This document shows positions 21,243 through 33,194 of a stretch of DNA of 64,000 bases, in pieces (positions within the stretch are counted from its first letter, which is position 1; each line of letters opens with the position of its first letter). The translations under genes were made by a program, and so were the position numbers. The notes beneath the pieces are model-generated. The model was not told where the DNA came from. It worked only from the letters and a program-made list of their open reading frames with translations, and searched no databases. Source of the stretch: Megaustenia siamemsis (lineage: Eukaryota; Mollusca; Gastropoda; Stylommatophora; Ariophantidae); the NCBI GenBank assembly GCA_032433765.1, contig JAVIAB010000051.1, forward strand, positions 154,848,554 to 154,912,553. The letters run 5' to 3'.

Positions 21243-23012
21243 CCAATACTTAGCACGGGGTATGGACAACCCAGAACACAACCACTACCTAGCACAGGTA
21301 GAAACAACCCAGAACACAACCACTACCTAGCACAGATAGAGACAACCCACAACAAAACCACTACCTAGCACAGGTAGAGACAGCCCAGACCACAACCCCA
21401 CCTATCACAGGTAGAGACAGCCCAGAACACAACACACAACCCCACCTAGTACAGGATGAGACAACCAGAGACACACACCCCACACCTATCACAAGTAGAG
21501 ACAACCCAGAACACAATACACAACCCCACCTGGCACAGGTAGAGACAACCAAGAACACAACCCCACCTAGCACAGGTAGAGACAAACAAGAACACAACCC
21601 ACAATCCCACCTAGCAGAGGTAGAGACACCCAAGAACACAACCCAAAACCCCACCTAGCACAGGTAGAGACAACCCAGAACACAACCCACAACCCCACCT
21701 AGCACAGGTAGAGACAGCCCATAAAGTAACCCACAACCACTACTTAGCACAGGTAGAGACAACCCAGAACACAACCACTACCTAACACAGGAAAAGACAA
21801 CCCACAATACAACCACTAACTAGCACAGGAAGACACAACCCAGAACTCAACCACTACCTAGCACAGGAAGAGACAACCCAGAACACAACCACTACATAGC
21901 ACAGGAAGTGACAACGCAGAACACAACCACTACCTAGCACAGGAAGAGACAACCCAGAGTACAACCACTACCTAGCAAAGGTAGAGACAACCAAGTAACA
22001 CAAAACACTACCTAGCACAGGAAGAGACAACCCAGAACACAACCACTACCTAGCACAGGTAGAGACAACCCAGAACACAACCACTACCTAGCACAGGTAG
22101 AAACAGCAAAGAACACAACCACAACATAGCACAGGTAGAAACAACCCAGAACACAACCACTACCTAGCATAGATAGAGACAACACAGAACACAACCACTA
22201 CCTACCAAAGGTAGAAACAACCCAGAACACAACCACTACCTAGTACAGGTAGAAACAACCCAGAACACAACCACTACCTAGCACAGATAGAGACAGCCCA
22301 GAACACAACCACTACCTAGCACAGGTAGAGACAGCCCAGACCACAACCCCACCTATCTCAGGTAGAGACAGCCCAGAACACAACACACAACCCCAACTAA
22401 TACAGGAAGAGACAACCAAGAACACAACCCCACCTAGCACAGGTAGAGACAACCCAGAACACAATACACAACCCCACCTGGCACAGGTAGAGACAATCAA
22501 GAACACAACCCCACCTAGCACAGGTAGAGACAACCAAGAACACAACCCATAATCCTACCTAGCAGAGGTAGAGACAACCAAGAACACAACCCACAATCCT
22601 ACCTAGCAGAGGTAGAGACACCCAAGAACACAACCCACAACCCTACCTAGCACAGGCAGAGAAAACCCAGAACACAACCCACAATCCCACCTATCAGAGG
22701 TAGAGACACCCAAGAAAACAACCCACAACCCCACCTAGCACAGGTAGAGACAACCCAGAACACAACCCACAACCCCGCCTAGCACAGGTAGAGACAACCC
22801 AGAACACAACCCACAACCCCACCTAGCAGAGGTAGAGACAACCCAGAACACAACCCCATCTAGCACAGGTAGAGACAACCCAGAACACAACCCACAACCC
22901 CACTTAGCAAAGGTAGAGACAGCCCAGAACACAACCCACAACCCCACTTAGCACAGGTAGAGACAACCCTGAACACAACACACAATAACTGCCTAGAACA
23001 AGTGAGACAACC
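21243..23012. repeat. Minisatellite, mixed 38/44-bp units, about 42 copies, inverse to 18090-18715
   Basis: Units begin ACAACCCAGAACACAACCAC (38-bp type with CACTACCTAGCACAGG) or contain CACAACCCACAACCCCACCT (44-bp type). The two types occur in blocks: 38-bp around 21730-22320, 44-bp at both ends. Several units are rearranged or partial. The minus-strand cysteine-rich frames here are artefacts. Confidence 0.93.
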
Positions 23013-23017
23013 CAGAT

Positions 23018-23493
23018 GTAACCAAGTATTCCAGCTTTCCTCTTCTCAAGATGGGCTCGAAAAATAAATGTTGATTGTTTCTTTCTGATGTTTTTAGGAG
23101 CTCCCTTTTTGTGTTGGCCTCTTTGAGAATTTATTCATTGGTTTTTTTTAGCTGTCCAGGGAACTTTCAAAATTTTTCTAAGAAATCCCATCTCTGTGGT
23201 CTCTGATCGTCTTTTCATTTGTTTGTCTACTGTCCATGATTGGCTTTCTGAGGTCAAAATTGACTCTATATATCTCCGTTAAACACTCTTTCTCACTTCT
23301 ATTGACATATATTTGTTGCATAAGATGTTTTTTTTTTTGGCCTACTATGGCTATGTTTATGTAAAAATGACCTACAAGAAATGATAGACATAATAGTAAA
23401 ATAAAGCAACAAGAAAGGTCTGTCAGAATAGTAAGAATGAATGAATAAGTAATCGTCATATCGAAGCCACCATCATGCAGCATAAAAATAAAT
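23018..23493 (-). pseudogene. RTE family A copy with inverted 5' segment
   Basis: Minus strand 23350-23018 corresponds to family A positions 6659 to about 6985. It is followed by a plus-strand segment (23370-23493) matching 6430-6562, including CAAGAAATGATAGACATAAT. The order and orientation fit a 5' inversion with a junction deletion of about 95 bp of element sequence. It has no 3' end because it meets the minisatellite at 23012. Confidence 0.8.
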
Positions 23494-23871
23494 CCCCATG
23501 CGAGGAGAAAGGTAGAAAAGAGAGAGGAAGGAAGAAAGAGAGGAGAAGAGAGAGGGAGACAGAGAAAGAGGAAAGAAGAAATAAGAAAAAGAGAGGAGAG
23601 AAGAGAGATAAAGAGAGGAAAGAAGAGAGTAAAGAAAAGTGAGAGAGGAAAGAGATGAGAGAAGAAAGAGATGAGAGAAGAAAGAGATGAGAGAAGAAAG
23701 AGATGAGAGAAGAAAGAGATGAGAGAAGAAAGAGATGAGAGATAGACAGCTAGGGTTATCCAGACCCACCACGCGACACAAAACTTGTACAATTAAACCG
23801 TTGACTTACATCCAGAGAGCGGATGTTCTAGAAATATACCATGATGGCGTTTTAGTGATTTTTGTGTTTTT

Positions 23872-24717
23872 CTCTCTCTCTCTCTCTGCGTTCAGGACTC
23901 AATCAGAGTAAGGATTCCAGACTCTCATATGAAGTCAGCTGTCAGGCTAAGTGTGTTGATCGCCCCCACAGACAGAACATCACAATTAGAGTCTGTCAGA
24001 TCCACTCTGACTGAACACCCGTTAATACGTTGCACTGTGTTCTGCGCCAGTGGCCCAGTGCATCCGATTTCAGCCAGCATTTTTTCAGGTTTGCTTTCCT
24101 TAGCCTTTGATTGTCCCCAATCTTCCTGCAAGGCAGCAGTTGATCTTTTCTGTCGGGGGATTCTGCCCTTAGATGGTCGGCCTTCCCAGGTTTACGAGCA
24201 CCATCTGCCCGAGTCACTAGAGGTGACTAACACAGACATGCGACTTGTAATATGAGGAAACTGCAACAAGGAACACATTTCATGCGTAGCCTCCATTTGT
24301 TCCCGCCGCCTATCCCCATATACCGGTAAGTCACGTCCTCCCGAAAATGATGATCATCGTAGCACTTGATGATGTTAGGCCATCGTTGATGACTCCAATT
24401 CCGAACATATAGACACACAGTCAGTCGTCAAATTATCCCCGTGGCACATCAAACAGCAGACCGTAAGATTTGCGCACGGCCGGTTTAGGGAACCAATACG
24501 ATGACGTAGGACACAATGTCGCCAAACTCATAATCTCGATACCTTTAGACTTATGTCTGATTACTCAAGTGTAAACAGTCTACGACGAACAATACACGAA
24601 GCAACTTCCCCAAAGAGACAAAACTGCGACTGACGAAGTAGTTTACATTAATGTGTAACGTGGAAATAACTTGCGTGAAAGAATCCCAATAACGGTCTTG
24701 AACAGCACTAATGTGAA
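23872..24717 (-). mobile_element. Dispersed repeat family D, full-length 846-bp insertion
   Basis: Absent from copy 1 of the duplication, where GTGTTTTTAAGTTAG is continuous. Here GTGTTTTT stands at both ends (23864-23871 and 24718-24725), giving an exact 846-bp insert with an 8-bp target-site duplication. In the minus orientation it ends in a (GA)n tail, so a non-LTR mechanism is likely. Its 3' 370 bp are shared with copies at 13958 and 54970. A block near 24240-24400 is shared with the 622-bp element at 25673. No complete frame or known domain was found; it may be a non-autonomous element. Confidence 0.85.
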
Positions 24718-24925
24718 GTGTTTTTAAGTTAGTAGTTACACTGTAGTTAATGCAATCTATATATCTGTCTAATCTATATTTCTACATGCCCCCTGTCTAT
24801 CTTTTTCTCTTCCTTTCTTTCTCTATATTTTTCTCTATATATTTTTTTCTCTTTCTTTCTTTTCTTCCTTCCTTTCACCTGGCTACCAAAGGAATGAATA
24901 CTCCACCTACTCCTCCTTATCATCA

Positions 24926-25408
24926 TCATCATCATCAAGTACCATGCCTGCTGGCGTATGTGATCATGTCTCACCACAACTTTCATTCTCGACAGTTATT
25001 TATCATTTCTGTTGTTGACCTTCTGCCAAGCCATTCTCTTAAGCTGTCTGATATTTTTTCTCTTTGCTTCCCTCTATCTCTTCGTCCCTCAATTTTCCCA
25101 GTTACCACAACATATTCAAGCTGTTCCCTTCTCATTTCATGGCCAAAAAATCATGATTGTTTCTTCCTAATAGTGGATATTAGCTCTATTTTTACTTTGG
25201 CCTCTTTCAGAACGTTTTCCTTACTCTTCTTAGCTATCCGTGGTATTCTCAACATTCTTCTGTTAAATCACTTGTCTACAGCCTCCAGTGATTTTCTTGT
25301 CTCTTGACCTAATGCCCATGATTCACATCCATATGTTAAGAATGGCTCTACATAACATGTAAGAACACTTTTCTTGTTTCTATTGTCATAAATGGATTTC
25401 ACAGTATC
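24926..25408 (-). pseudogene. RTE family A copy, 3' part
   Basis: Duplicate of 19535-20043. Minus strand ends in TACTTGATGATGATGATGAT. The frame is broken in several places; only the RT C-terminal segment is represented. It ends at the duplication breakpoint, where the sequence becomes unique (CCGTACACTAAACG). Confidence 0.85.
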
Positions 25409-25655
25409 TTCCGTACACTAAACGAACACCTGGTCATTTTAAATTAGAGTACAAACGAACAACCCTTGTTATCTTATTTAGTAAACGTACCTCTATAGTA
25501 GGAAATATTTTACACGTGAGCGATGCATGTCACATTCATGCAGATATCGACCTAAGACATCCGTCATCACTTCTATGCGCAGTTATTAAAATACCGTCAC
25601 TCACTGAGTAAACCCTCATAGGAGGAAAAAAATAAGACAGAGAATTTATCTGCTT
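25409..25655. other. Unassigned sequence between the duplication and a 622-bp element
   Basis: Unique sequence without recognisable features. The target of the next insertion, AAACATACTCGTATGAA, lies directly to its right. Confidence 0.4.
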
Positions 25656-25672
25656 AAACATACTCGTATGAA

Positions 25673-26264
25673 TTAAAATACCAACTTCCGTTTCTAAGAT
25701 GGCGGATCTGGTTCACGTTCTCTCGATCGCTGCAGAAAGTGCATTCGATGTTTGATTAATTTCGGTTCTAAGTTGTACTCCTATGCGTTAAAGTCAAATG
25801 ATGGTATACTTATTAAAGAAATATGACGATCATCACTTTCGGGAGGACGTGAACTTCTGGTATATGATGGATAGGCGGCAGGAACCATTGAAGGCTATGC
25901 ATGAAAAGTGTTCCTTGTTGCAGTTTCCACATATTCCAAGTCCATGGGGGACTGGTTGGTCTCGAGGCAAGATGCCGGCCTCGGGACAGAGAGGTTGTGG
26001 GTTCAAATCTCGGCTACACCGGTTGTGATTTTTATTTATGATTTCTCTCTGCGACAACCACCCCTGATCTCAGCAGCGAGGCCCGGCCTGAAACGTCAGT
26101 TACTCATCGACGGAAAAAAAACATAAGTACCTCCGAAGTCGGAGTTATATGCCTGTGCGGCGAGGTACCCCTGTGCACACGGCTGCCAGGGAAAAATGGA
26201 TTAACACGTAAAATTCAGTTCCTAGTCTCTAGGGACTTCGTCAGAGTTGACAGCTGGCGAACGC

Positions 26265-26294
<30 letters not shown>
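25673..26294 (+). mobile_element. 622-bp element with tRNA-like segment, (CAA)n tail and 17-bp target-site duplication
   Basis: AAACATACTCGTATGAA is repeated exactly at 25656-25672 and 26295-26311, delimiting the insert. It ends in (CAA)n (26261-26294). Positions 25945-26025 resemble a tRNA-like region (TGGTTGGTCTCGAGG, then the B-box-like GGGTTCAAATCTC). Positions 25825-25950 are clearly related to the middle of the family D element (24240-24400, inverse), with most bases shared. It looks like a SINE-type element with a shared central domain. The perfect duplication implies recent insertion. Confidence 0.85.
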
Positions 26295-26296
<2 letters not shown>

Positions 26297-26311
26297 ACAT
26301 ACTCGTATGAA

Positions 26312-27010
26312 ATCTCTCGAATACTTACACCCATCTGTATTTAATTAATGCTAACATATATATATTTACAGAATACTTGAATAGAATAAGAATGCCATAA
26401 CAGGTTTATGGCGTCTTGAATACTAGTTTTTTTTTTAATTGCATTACGTCTTGTTTTGTTCTAGTGACTACTCGTAGCGAAATCCGACTCGAAAATGGGG
26501 CTGAATTCTCATGGTTAACGATAAGTAACTCAATGTCTGTCAGGCAATTAATAGAACTAGCGACAAGACTGCGTGACGGCACGCGTGAGTGAGATTAACT
26601 TTCGGTACCTATGCTTGATGTGTTACTAGTATTTTATTGTAGTACTTTTGTTTCCCCTCTGTATTTCCTTTAAGGAAAGAAAATAAACAAGGGCAAAAAC
26701 CTATGAGGCGGAGAGACCGCCTCAATTCCTTTTTTTCCCCTGTCTTTCTTTAAAAAACCTTGGGGAAAGGGAAGGGGGGGGGGGGGGGGGGGATCGCCTC
26801 AATTCCCTGAACGAAGGCTTTGGTCAGACAAAAGGGAGATCACCTTACAACAAAGAACAATAACAAATATTCTGCCCTTGACTACCCATTCATAACTTTC
26901 TCAAACTTGAAGGAGATCTGTGGTCAGACAACGAAGGAAACGACCGTAACACAGAGATCAATACCGAATAATCACACTCTTTACATAATCTTTACATAAT
27001 CTTTATAAAA
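26312..27010. other. Unassigned sequence with hairpin and G-run
   Basis: TGAGGCGG-AGAGA-CCGCCTCA at 26704-26724 is a perfect 8-bp hairpin. CGCCTCAATTCC appears again near 26799. A G-run spans about 26776-26792. Possibly the remains of a small repeat. No gene seen. Confidence 0.5.
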
Positions 27011-28510
27011 TCTTAAAATCTGAAGTGGAAAAAGCTATAAAAACATTGAAAAGGGGAAAAGCAGCAGGAGTTGACAATATACAGATAGAGATGATAAAGG
27101 CACTAGAAGATTTTGGCATTGAGTGATCACAGATATATGCTATGATATATACCATACAGGATACATACTAAATGAACTAAAAACAACTTTCATTGCATTG
27201 CCTAAAAAGAATGGTGCAGTTGAATGCAGTGACTTTACAACAATAAGCCAAATGAGCCAGATAACACAAATTTTACTAAAAGTTACACAGGGAAGGATTT
27301 AGAATAAAATTAATACTGATTTAGATGAGTAGCAATTTGGATTCAGGAAAAACAGTGGGACAAAAGAAGCCATATTCAGCATGAGGACATTAATTGAAAA
27401 GTCCATAGAAGTAAACAAACCAATATATGCCTGCTTCATAGACTACACCAAAACTTTTCATAAAATACACCATAATCAACTTACAGACTGCCTATAAGAT
27501 ATAAATCTTGACGACACAGACATACAACTAATGTGTAATTTATACTGGGAGCAAACAGTAATAATAAAATATAACAAAGATAACTCTACACCCATTAATA
27601 TAAAAAAAGAGTAAGACAGGGATACATCCTATCACTGAGCTTGTTCAATCTATACACTAAGCAAATCTTTAAAAACATTACAGATATGCCAGGCTTAAAC
27701 ATTAATGGAAAGATAATCAATAATCTAAGATATGCTGATGATACTGTACTGCAGAAAATCTTTAAAATCTACAACAATTACTTAATGAAATAAACATGAC
27801 AAGCAAGAAATATTAATTAGATATGAATATCAAAAAGACTAAAACTATGATCATAATGAAAAGAAAATTCTCAAGACCTACAAATAAATATAAACGTTGA
27901 AGGAATACACATGGAGACAGTTCAGAGCTACAACTACCTGGGACATACTATAACCAGTGATGGAAAATATAAAACTGAAATAAACAAAAGAATAGGTATG
28001 GCAAAAAGTAAATTTAATGCCATGAAATGTATACTAACATCAAAACAAATAACACCAGGGCTAAAACTAAGAATAGCAAAATGTTACATCTTCTCAATAT
28101 TCCTGTATGGTGCAGAAAAATGGACATTAGACCAGAAAACAGAACAGAAAATTGAAGCCTTTGAAATGTAGATTTGTAGAAGAATATGTAGAATTGGATA
28201 GAAAGAAAAGAAAACAAACGATGAAGTTTTAAAACAACTAAAAATGAAAAGGGAAATACTAAGCACAATTCAAACAAGACAAATGAAATTTGTGGGGCAT
28301 GTTATCAGTCACAACAGCCTACTAAAAGTAATATTGGAAGGGAAAATACAAGGTAAAAGAGGCAGAGGCAGATAAAGACTAACATGGACGAGTAACATCA
28401 AAAGATGGACAAATCAGCCTATGACAATCTGCACCATCAGAGCAAGAGACGGAGTTGAATGGCGCTCCATGGTAGCCAACCTTCGATGCGGAGACGGCAC
28501 TTAATGATGA
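27011..28510 (+). pseudogene. LINE family B (RTE-like), heavily decayed RT copy
   Basis: Starts with KAIKTLKRGKAAGVDNIQIE (N-terminal RT). The QFGFRKNSGTKEA-like, PIYACFIDYTK and MNIKKTKTM regions follow in broken frames. The last clear frame (27911-28171) carries NYLGHTITSDGKY and FLYGAEKWTLDQK, equivalent to KYLG and YGAETW. The 3' end reads ATGGCGCTCCATGG then GCGGAGACGGCACTTAATGATGACGAC. More than ten stops and several frame changes. The endonuclease is absent. The same family at 48552-49938 is better preserved. Confidence 0.88.
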
Positions 28511-28756
28511 CGACTCAAATTAACGCTTCAAATTTCCGTCTAAAATTTCGCCTCATTTCCACCTCAAAAATAATAACTGTTCTGTCCCTACTATTACTAC
28601 TTGCACATTACATCAAGCTTGTTGGTTGTTGCCGCGGTAATAGATCCTCAAGGATACGGATAAATTTCCTAGTACTATTTATAGATGGCATTTATATACA
28701 TATATATACATTTTTTTGTGCTGTAATTTTTTTTTACATGTCTGTATACCGTATAT

Positions 28757-29794
28757 AATAATCACAATTTTAGAAAGCATAAACGTAGACAGCAAAGATC
28801 TAAGAATAATAAAGAACATGTACTGGCAACAAACAGCGGCCGTAAGAACTGGAAACCAATTGGGAATGTTTCAACAAATAAAACAGGGTGTTAGACAATG
28901 TTGTGTGCTGTCACCAGATTTGTTTAATATTTATAATGAGATTATTTTAAGATCCATAAGGGATATGCCTGGAATAACAATTGGAGGTCATAATATAAAT
29001 AATCTAAGGTAGGCTGATGATACAGTCTTAATCGCTAAGAGTGAAAGTGAGTTGCAGGAAATATTGGGCATTATAGTGAGGGAGAGCAAAAATAAAGGAC
29101 TCAGCCTTAATAGCAAAAAGACAGAGGTAATGAATGGTAACAACAAAGAAAAAGACATCACCTCAGTGCAAAATAAAGACAAGTGGGACAATATTAAAAC
29201 AGGTAAATGAATTTAAATATTTGGGAACTTTGTTAACCTCAGACGGAAGATGTACAAAAGAGGTGAGATGTAGAATGGCTCAGACAAAAGCAGCTTTCCA
29301 AAAAATGAGGAAAATACTATGCAATCCATTTTTGACAATAGAAACAAGAAAGAGTTCTTAAATGTTATGTAGAGCCAGTCTTAACATATGGATGCGAATC
29401 ATGGACAAGAGGATAACAGACAAGAAAATCACTAGAGTCTGTAGAAATGTGGTTTTACAGAAGAATGTTGAGAGTACCATGGACAGCTAAGAAAAGTAAT
29501 GAAGATGTTCTGAGAGAGGTCAAAGCAAAAAGAGAGCTAATTTCCAATGTTAGGAAGAGACAATCATCATTTTTTGGCCATGTAATGAGAAGAGAACAAC
29601 TGGAATATATTGTATCAACTGGAAAAATTGAGGGACGAAGAGATAGAGGGAAGCAAAGAGAAAAAAATAACAGACAGCTTAAGAGAATGGCTTGGCAGAA
29701 GGTCAACAACAGAAATGATAAATAGCTGGCGAGATCGAAAGTTGTGGAGAGAAATGATCACCTACGCCAGTAGGCCCGGTACTTGATGATGACG
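28757..29794 (+). pseudogene. RTE family A insertion with 11-bp target-site duplication
   Basis: ATACCGTATAT stands at 28746-28756 and 29795-29805, so the 1,038-bp insertion is exact. The RT region includes GVRQCCVLSPDLF (cysteine in place of glycine), NNLR-stop-ADDTVLIA (the tyrosine codon of the YADD box is TAG), FKYLGTLLTSDGR and MLRVPWTAKKS in several frames, and a TGATGATGACG 3' end. The stop in the catalytic box and the indels mean it is dead. The target-site duplication is perfect. Confidence 0.92.
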
Positions 29795-29969
29795 ATACCG
29801 TATATGCCGTTTGTATGTTTGTGAGGTAGATTGTATGCATCTTGAGTGTGTGTTTGATATGTCTGTCTCCTGGAACCACTTTCCAGTTTATGTTTCACAT
29901 TTTAATTTTCTCTACTCAATCTTCATCCACCTCCTCTCCCACTTTGCACATTTTATTTATTAGACATGA

Positions 29970-30240
29970 GGGTCAAGGATATGTTAGTAATTGTGTGCAC
30001 TGTGACAATATGTTGCGATTATTGTGTGTAAAGTAACGATTTGTTGTGATTAATGTGTACTGTGACGATTTGTTGCTATTAATGTGTACTGTGACAATAT
30101 GTTGCGATTATTGTGTGTAAAGTAACAATTTGTTGTGATTAATGTGTACTGTGACGATTTGTTGCTATTAATGTGTACTGTGACGATTTCTTGAGATTAA
30201 TGTGTAATGTGGCCATATGTCGTGAATGTGCGTACTGTGA
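29970..30240. repeat. Minisatellite, about 29-bp unit, 9 diverged copies
   Basis: ATTAATGTGTACTGTGACGA followed by TTTGTTGCT, alternating with TTGTGTGTAAAGTAAC variants. Regularity fades beyond 30200. Confidence 0.88.
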
Positions 30241-30513
30241 TTTGTTTCGCGTGTAAGTGATACAATTATTTGTGTTTGTATGTGTGTGTACTTCGGTCAT
30301 GCGTATCATAACTTTATGATCATGCAACATCGCTATTTCATGAGTCTGTGTAATGCGATAATTTATATGAAAATGTGAATGCAATGTGTGGCCATTCGTG
30401 GCGAACATTTCCGTAGTGTTTTTGTGTGCATGTGGCAAATAGTGTTCTGTGTACGTAACTCGACATGTATTGCTCAAGTACACTGCGGCTATTCATTTTG
30501 CGTGCTATTGTAA

Positions 30514-30619
30514 TAGTATTCATAGACTAATAGTATTCATAGACTAATAGTATTCATAGACTAATAGTATTCATAGACTAATAGTATTCATAGACTAATA
30601 GTATTCATAGACTATGAAT
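30514..30619. repeat. Minisatellite, 17-bp unit, 6 copies, ending in a palindrome
   Basis: Unit TAGTATTCATAGACTAA. The last copy runs into TATTCATAG-A-CTATGAATA, a perfect 9-bp inverted repeat at 30601-30619. Confidence 0.95.
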
Positions 30620-31887
30620 AGGAAAAAAAGATAAAATGAGAAGATACAGCTTGAGTCGTATATTTTAGGTGTTACCCATAATGAAGTATGCAATAAGAGT
30701 GTACATTTTGGGAATAGACATAGAGGAATTATAGCTGTTAGAGTTAGGGTAGGGGATTAACCTGAGTTTATGACCTTCATCCTAGGCCGATGTAGTAGGT
30801 CAAGAAATCAGCACTTGATAACAACAGAAAACTGAAGGAGGTGATCGGCAAGGTAGAGGAAGAGTAAATGAATACAACTATCACTCTTGGAATTCATGCA
30901 CTGCAATTATTTAAACAGTAATGGAATGAAGAGTTTTCTGATGCCAGTGAGAGTGAACGAGGACAAAAGATTTCTACCAGAGAATTTGGGTAGTCAGGAA
31001 AGATCAAGGGCACCTTTGTTTTAAGGAGTCAACTGAGAGGAGTGATTGACAGATGTTTGTCAAGACTTCTCATTAAATGATAGGCGACAAGCAATCAGTA
31101 AGTGAGACGATAGTCCTAGGACTGTAAGGCGGACTTCCCAGGACTGACCACGCCTGTTACCAAGAATGCCCAAGAAATAGAAGAAACTGGCAACAAATAA
31201 GCCAAGCAGAGGCTTTCTGAAGACTTGTTTAGTTACCTTTTCGAAGCGGGTAGGAGATACCAGGAAAATGTAAGGATAAGACTGATTTAGGAACCTTCCT
31301 CAAGCCAGATGAGTGTAGATAGGAAGTTGTAAAAGTTATCAGCAGATTTAGTAGAACCATTAGAATAGTAATAGAGTCAGAAAAAGATATAGAAGCTATC
31401 AGTGAATTCCAGAACCATGGAGTTATTATAAAACAGAGAAGAGTTGTCTATAGAATTCCTAATGGATATTGATAATTGAGTTGTGTAAGTGTCAAGCTGA
31501 TATGATAGAACATAAGAACATTCAGAGAAACTAGATATGACAGACGCTCACGGCTATAACTGACAGCAGAATTATGAGGCGAACCATTAAGTCAGATGCC
31601 TCAAGTAAACAACGGTGGTAAATCTAATTGAGCATCTCAGAATCAATGACTGTTTATAGACTTCAGAATGTGTAGCATTATATGAATCATGTTTGTGATA
31701 TAATAATCAGTTGCAAGACCAAGACGACGATCTAAACATCTAGACTTAGACGACATCATAGTCAGTGATGATATGAATTAGATGTTGAGATGTCAAGAAC
31801 AGTGTGGAGTCTCCTAATCATTGTCGTCTTGTGTATAATCCCTCAGTATTTAACATTAAGCAATACTATGAAGCTCGCGCCATTTCA
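30620..31887. other. Unassigned sequence
   Basis: Purine-rich, with no frame of 60 codons on either strand and no recognisable motif or array. May be old decayed repeat or intergenic DNA. Confidence 0.45.
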
Positions 31888-32783
31888 TGAAATCTTTCTG
31901 TGTAATTAGGTAGAAGCGGTTGTTGACGAAATTATTCCATTTCCGCGTTTACCTCAGAATTATAAATCTTCCTGTGTAATTAGGTAGAAACGGTTGTTGA
32001 CGAAATTATTCCTTTTCCGCGTTTACCTCAGAATTATAAATCTTCCTGTGTAATTAGGTAGAAGCGGTTGTTGACGAAATTATTCCATTTCCGCGTTTAC
32101 CTCAGAATTATAAATCTTCCTGTGTAATTAGGTAGAAACGGTTGTTGACGAAATTATTCCTTTTCCGCGTTTACCTCAGAATTACAAATCTTCCTGTGTA
32201 ATTAGGTATAAACGGTTGTTGACGAAATTATTCCTTTTCCGCGTTTACCTCAGAATTATAAATATTCCTGTGTAATTAGGTATAAACGGTTGTTGACGAA
32301 ATTATTCCTTTTCCGCGTTTACCTCAGAATTATAAATCTTCCTGTGTAATTAGGTATAAACGGTTGTTGACGAAATTATTCCTTTTCCGCGTTTACCTCA
32401 GAATTATAAATCTTCCTGTGTAATTAGGTAGAAACGGTTGTTGACGAAATTATTCCTTTTCCGCGTTTACCTCAGAATTATAAATCTTCCTGCGTAATTA
32501 GGTAGAAACGGTTGTTGACGAAATTATTCCTTTTCCGCGTTTACCTCAGAATGATAAATCTTCCTGTGTAATTAGGTAGAAACGGTTGTTGACGAAATTA
32601 TTCCTTTTCCGCGTTTACCTCAGAATGATAAATCTTCCTGTGTAATTAGGTAGAAACGGTTGTTGACGAAATTATTCCTTTTCCGCGTTTACCTCAGAAT
32701 GATAAATCTTCCTGTGTAATTAGGTAGAAACGGTTGTTGACGAAATTATTCCTTTTCCGCGTTTACCTCAGAATTATAAATCT
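31888..32783. repeat. Minisatellite, 74-bp unit, about 12 copies
   Basis: Units contain CTTCCTGTGTAATTAGGTAG and TTTTCCGCGTTTACCTCAGA. They differ by a few substitutions (TATAAACGG for TAGAAACGG; GATAAATC for TATAAATC) that group into neighbouring units, as expected from stepwise duplication. Confidence 0.96.
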
Positions 32784-33194
32784 TTCTCGTTCTCGTAAAA
32801 GGTCGCTAAGTAGCAATAAGTTACGCAATGTCCTTGTTTCCAGTAGCTACAAACCGCTTTTGGACCAACGATATCCGACTAAAGCCCAGAACTTAAGGAT
32901 ACTAAATTGCCTTCACAGCCCTATCCCAACTCTCCTGGCTTGTTAGTCCAAGTATTTAGTTTCCAAGTATATCACGGAAGCGTGGAACTTGGTAATTGGT
33001 CAGTTTTAGTTCACTGATCTTGACGCCAACAGTCAACTATGAGTCGTTGACAGCTTTCAGCCCATTCATTATCCAGCACTTTGAGCCTTCTTGAGCAGAC
33101 ATTGCAACGACACGCGGTGATAGTGAATTACCCCCTATAGTTAACATATGCACTGCAGAAATATTACGTTTTCACGTTCACTTTAGTCTATTAA
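32784..33194. other. Unassigned sequence
   Basis: No array, element or gene recognised. A 70-codon frame at 32734-32946 overlaps the array end and is not convincing. Confidence 0.4.

Larger units (their letters stand above)
23494..25408. repeat. Segmental duplication, copy 2, with an 846-bp insertion
   Basis: Direct counterpart of 18960-20043. Without the insertion at 23872-24717 the two copies are nearly equal in length (about 1,070 and 1,085 bp). The region 23500-23755 is the GAGA-rich tract. Confidence 0.88.

Noticed and set aside
23929..24255. 108-codon frame in the family D repeat as a real gene
   Set aside because: Frames over family D differ between copies and are broken by indels; no motif supports coding on the plus strand.
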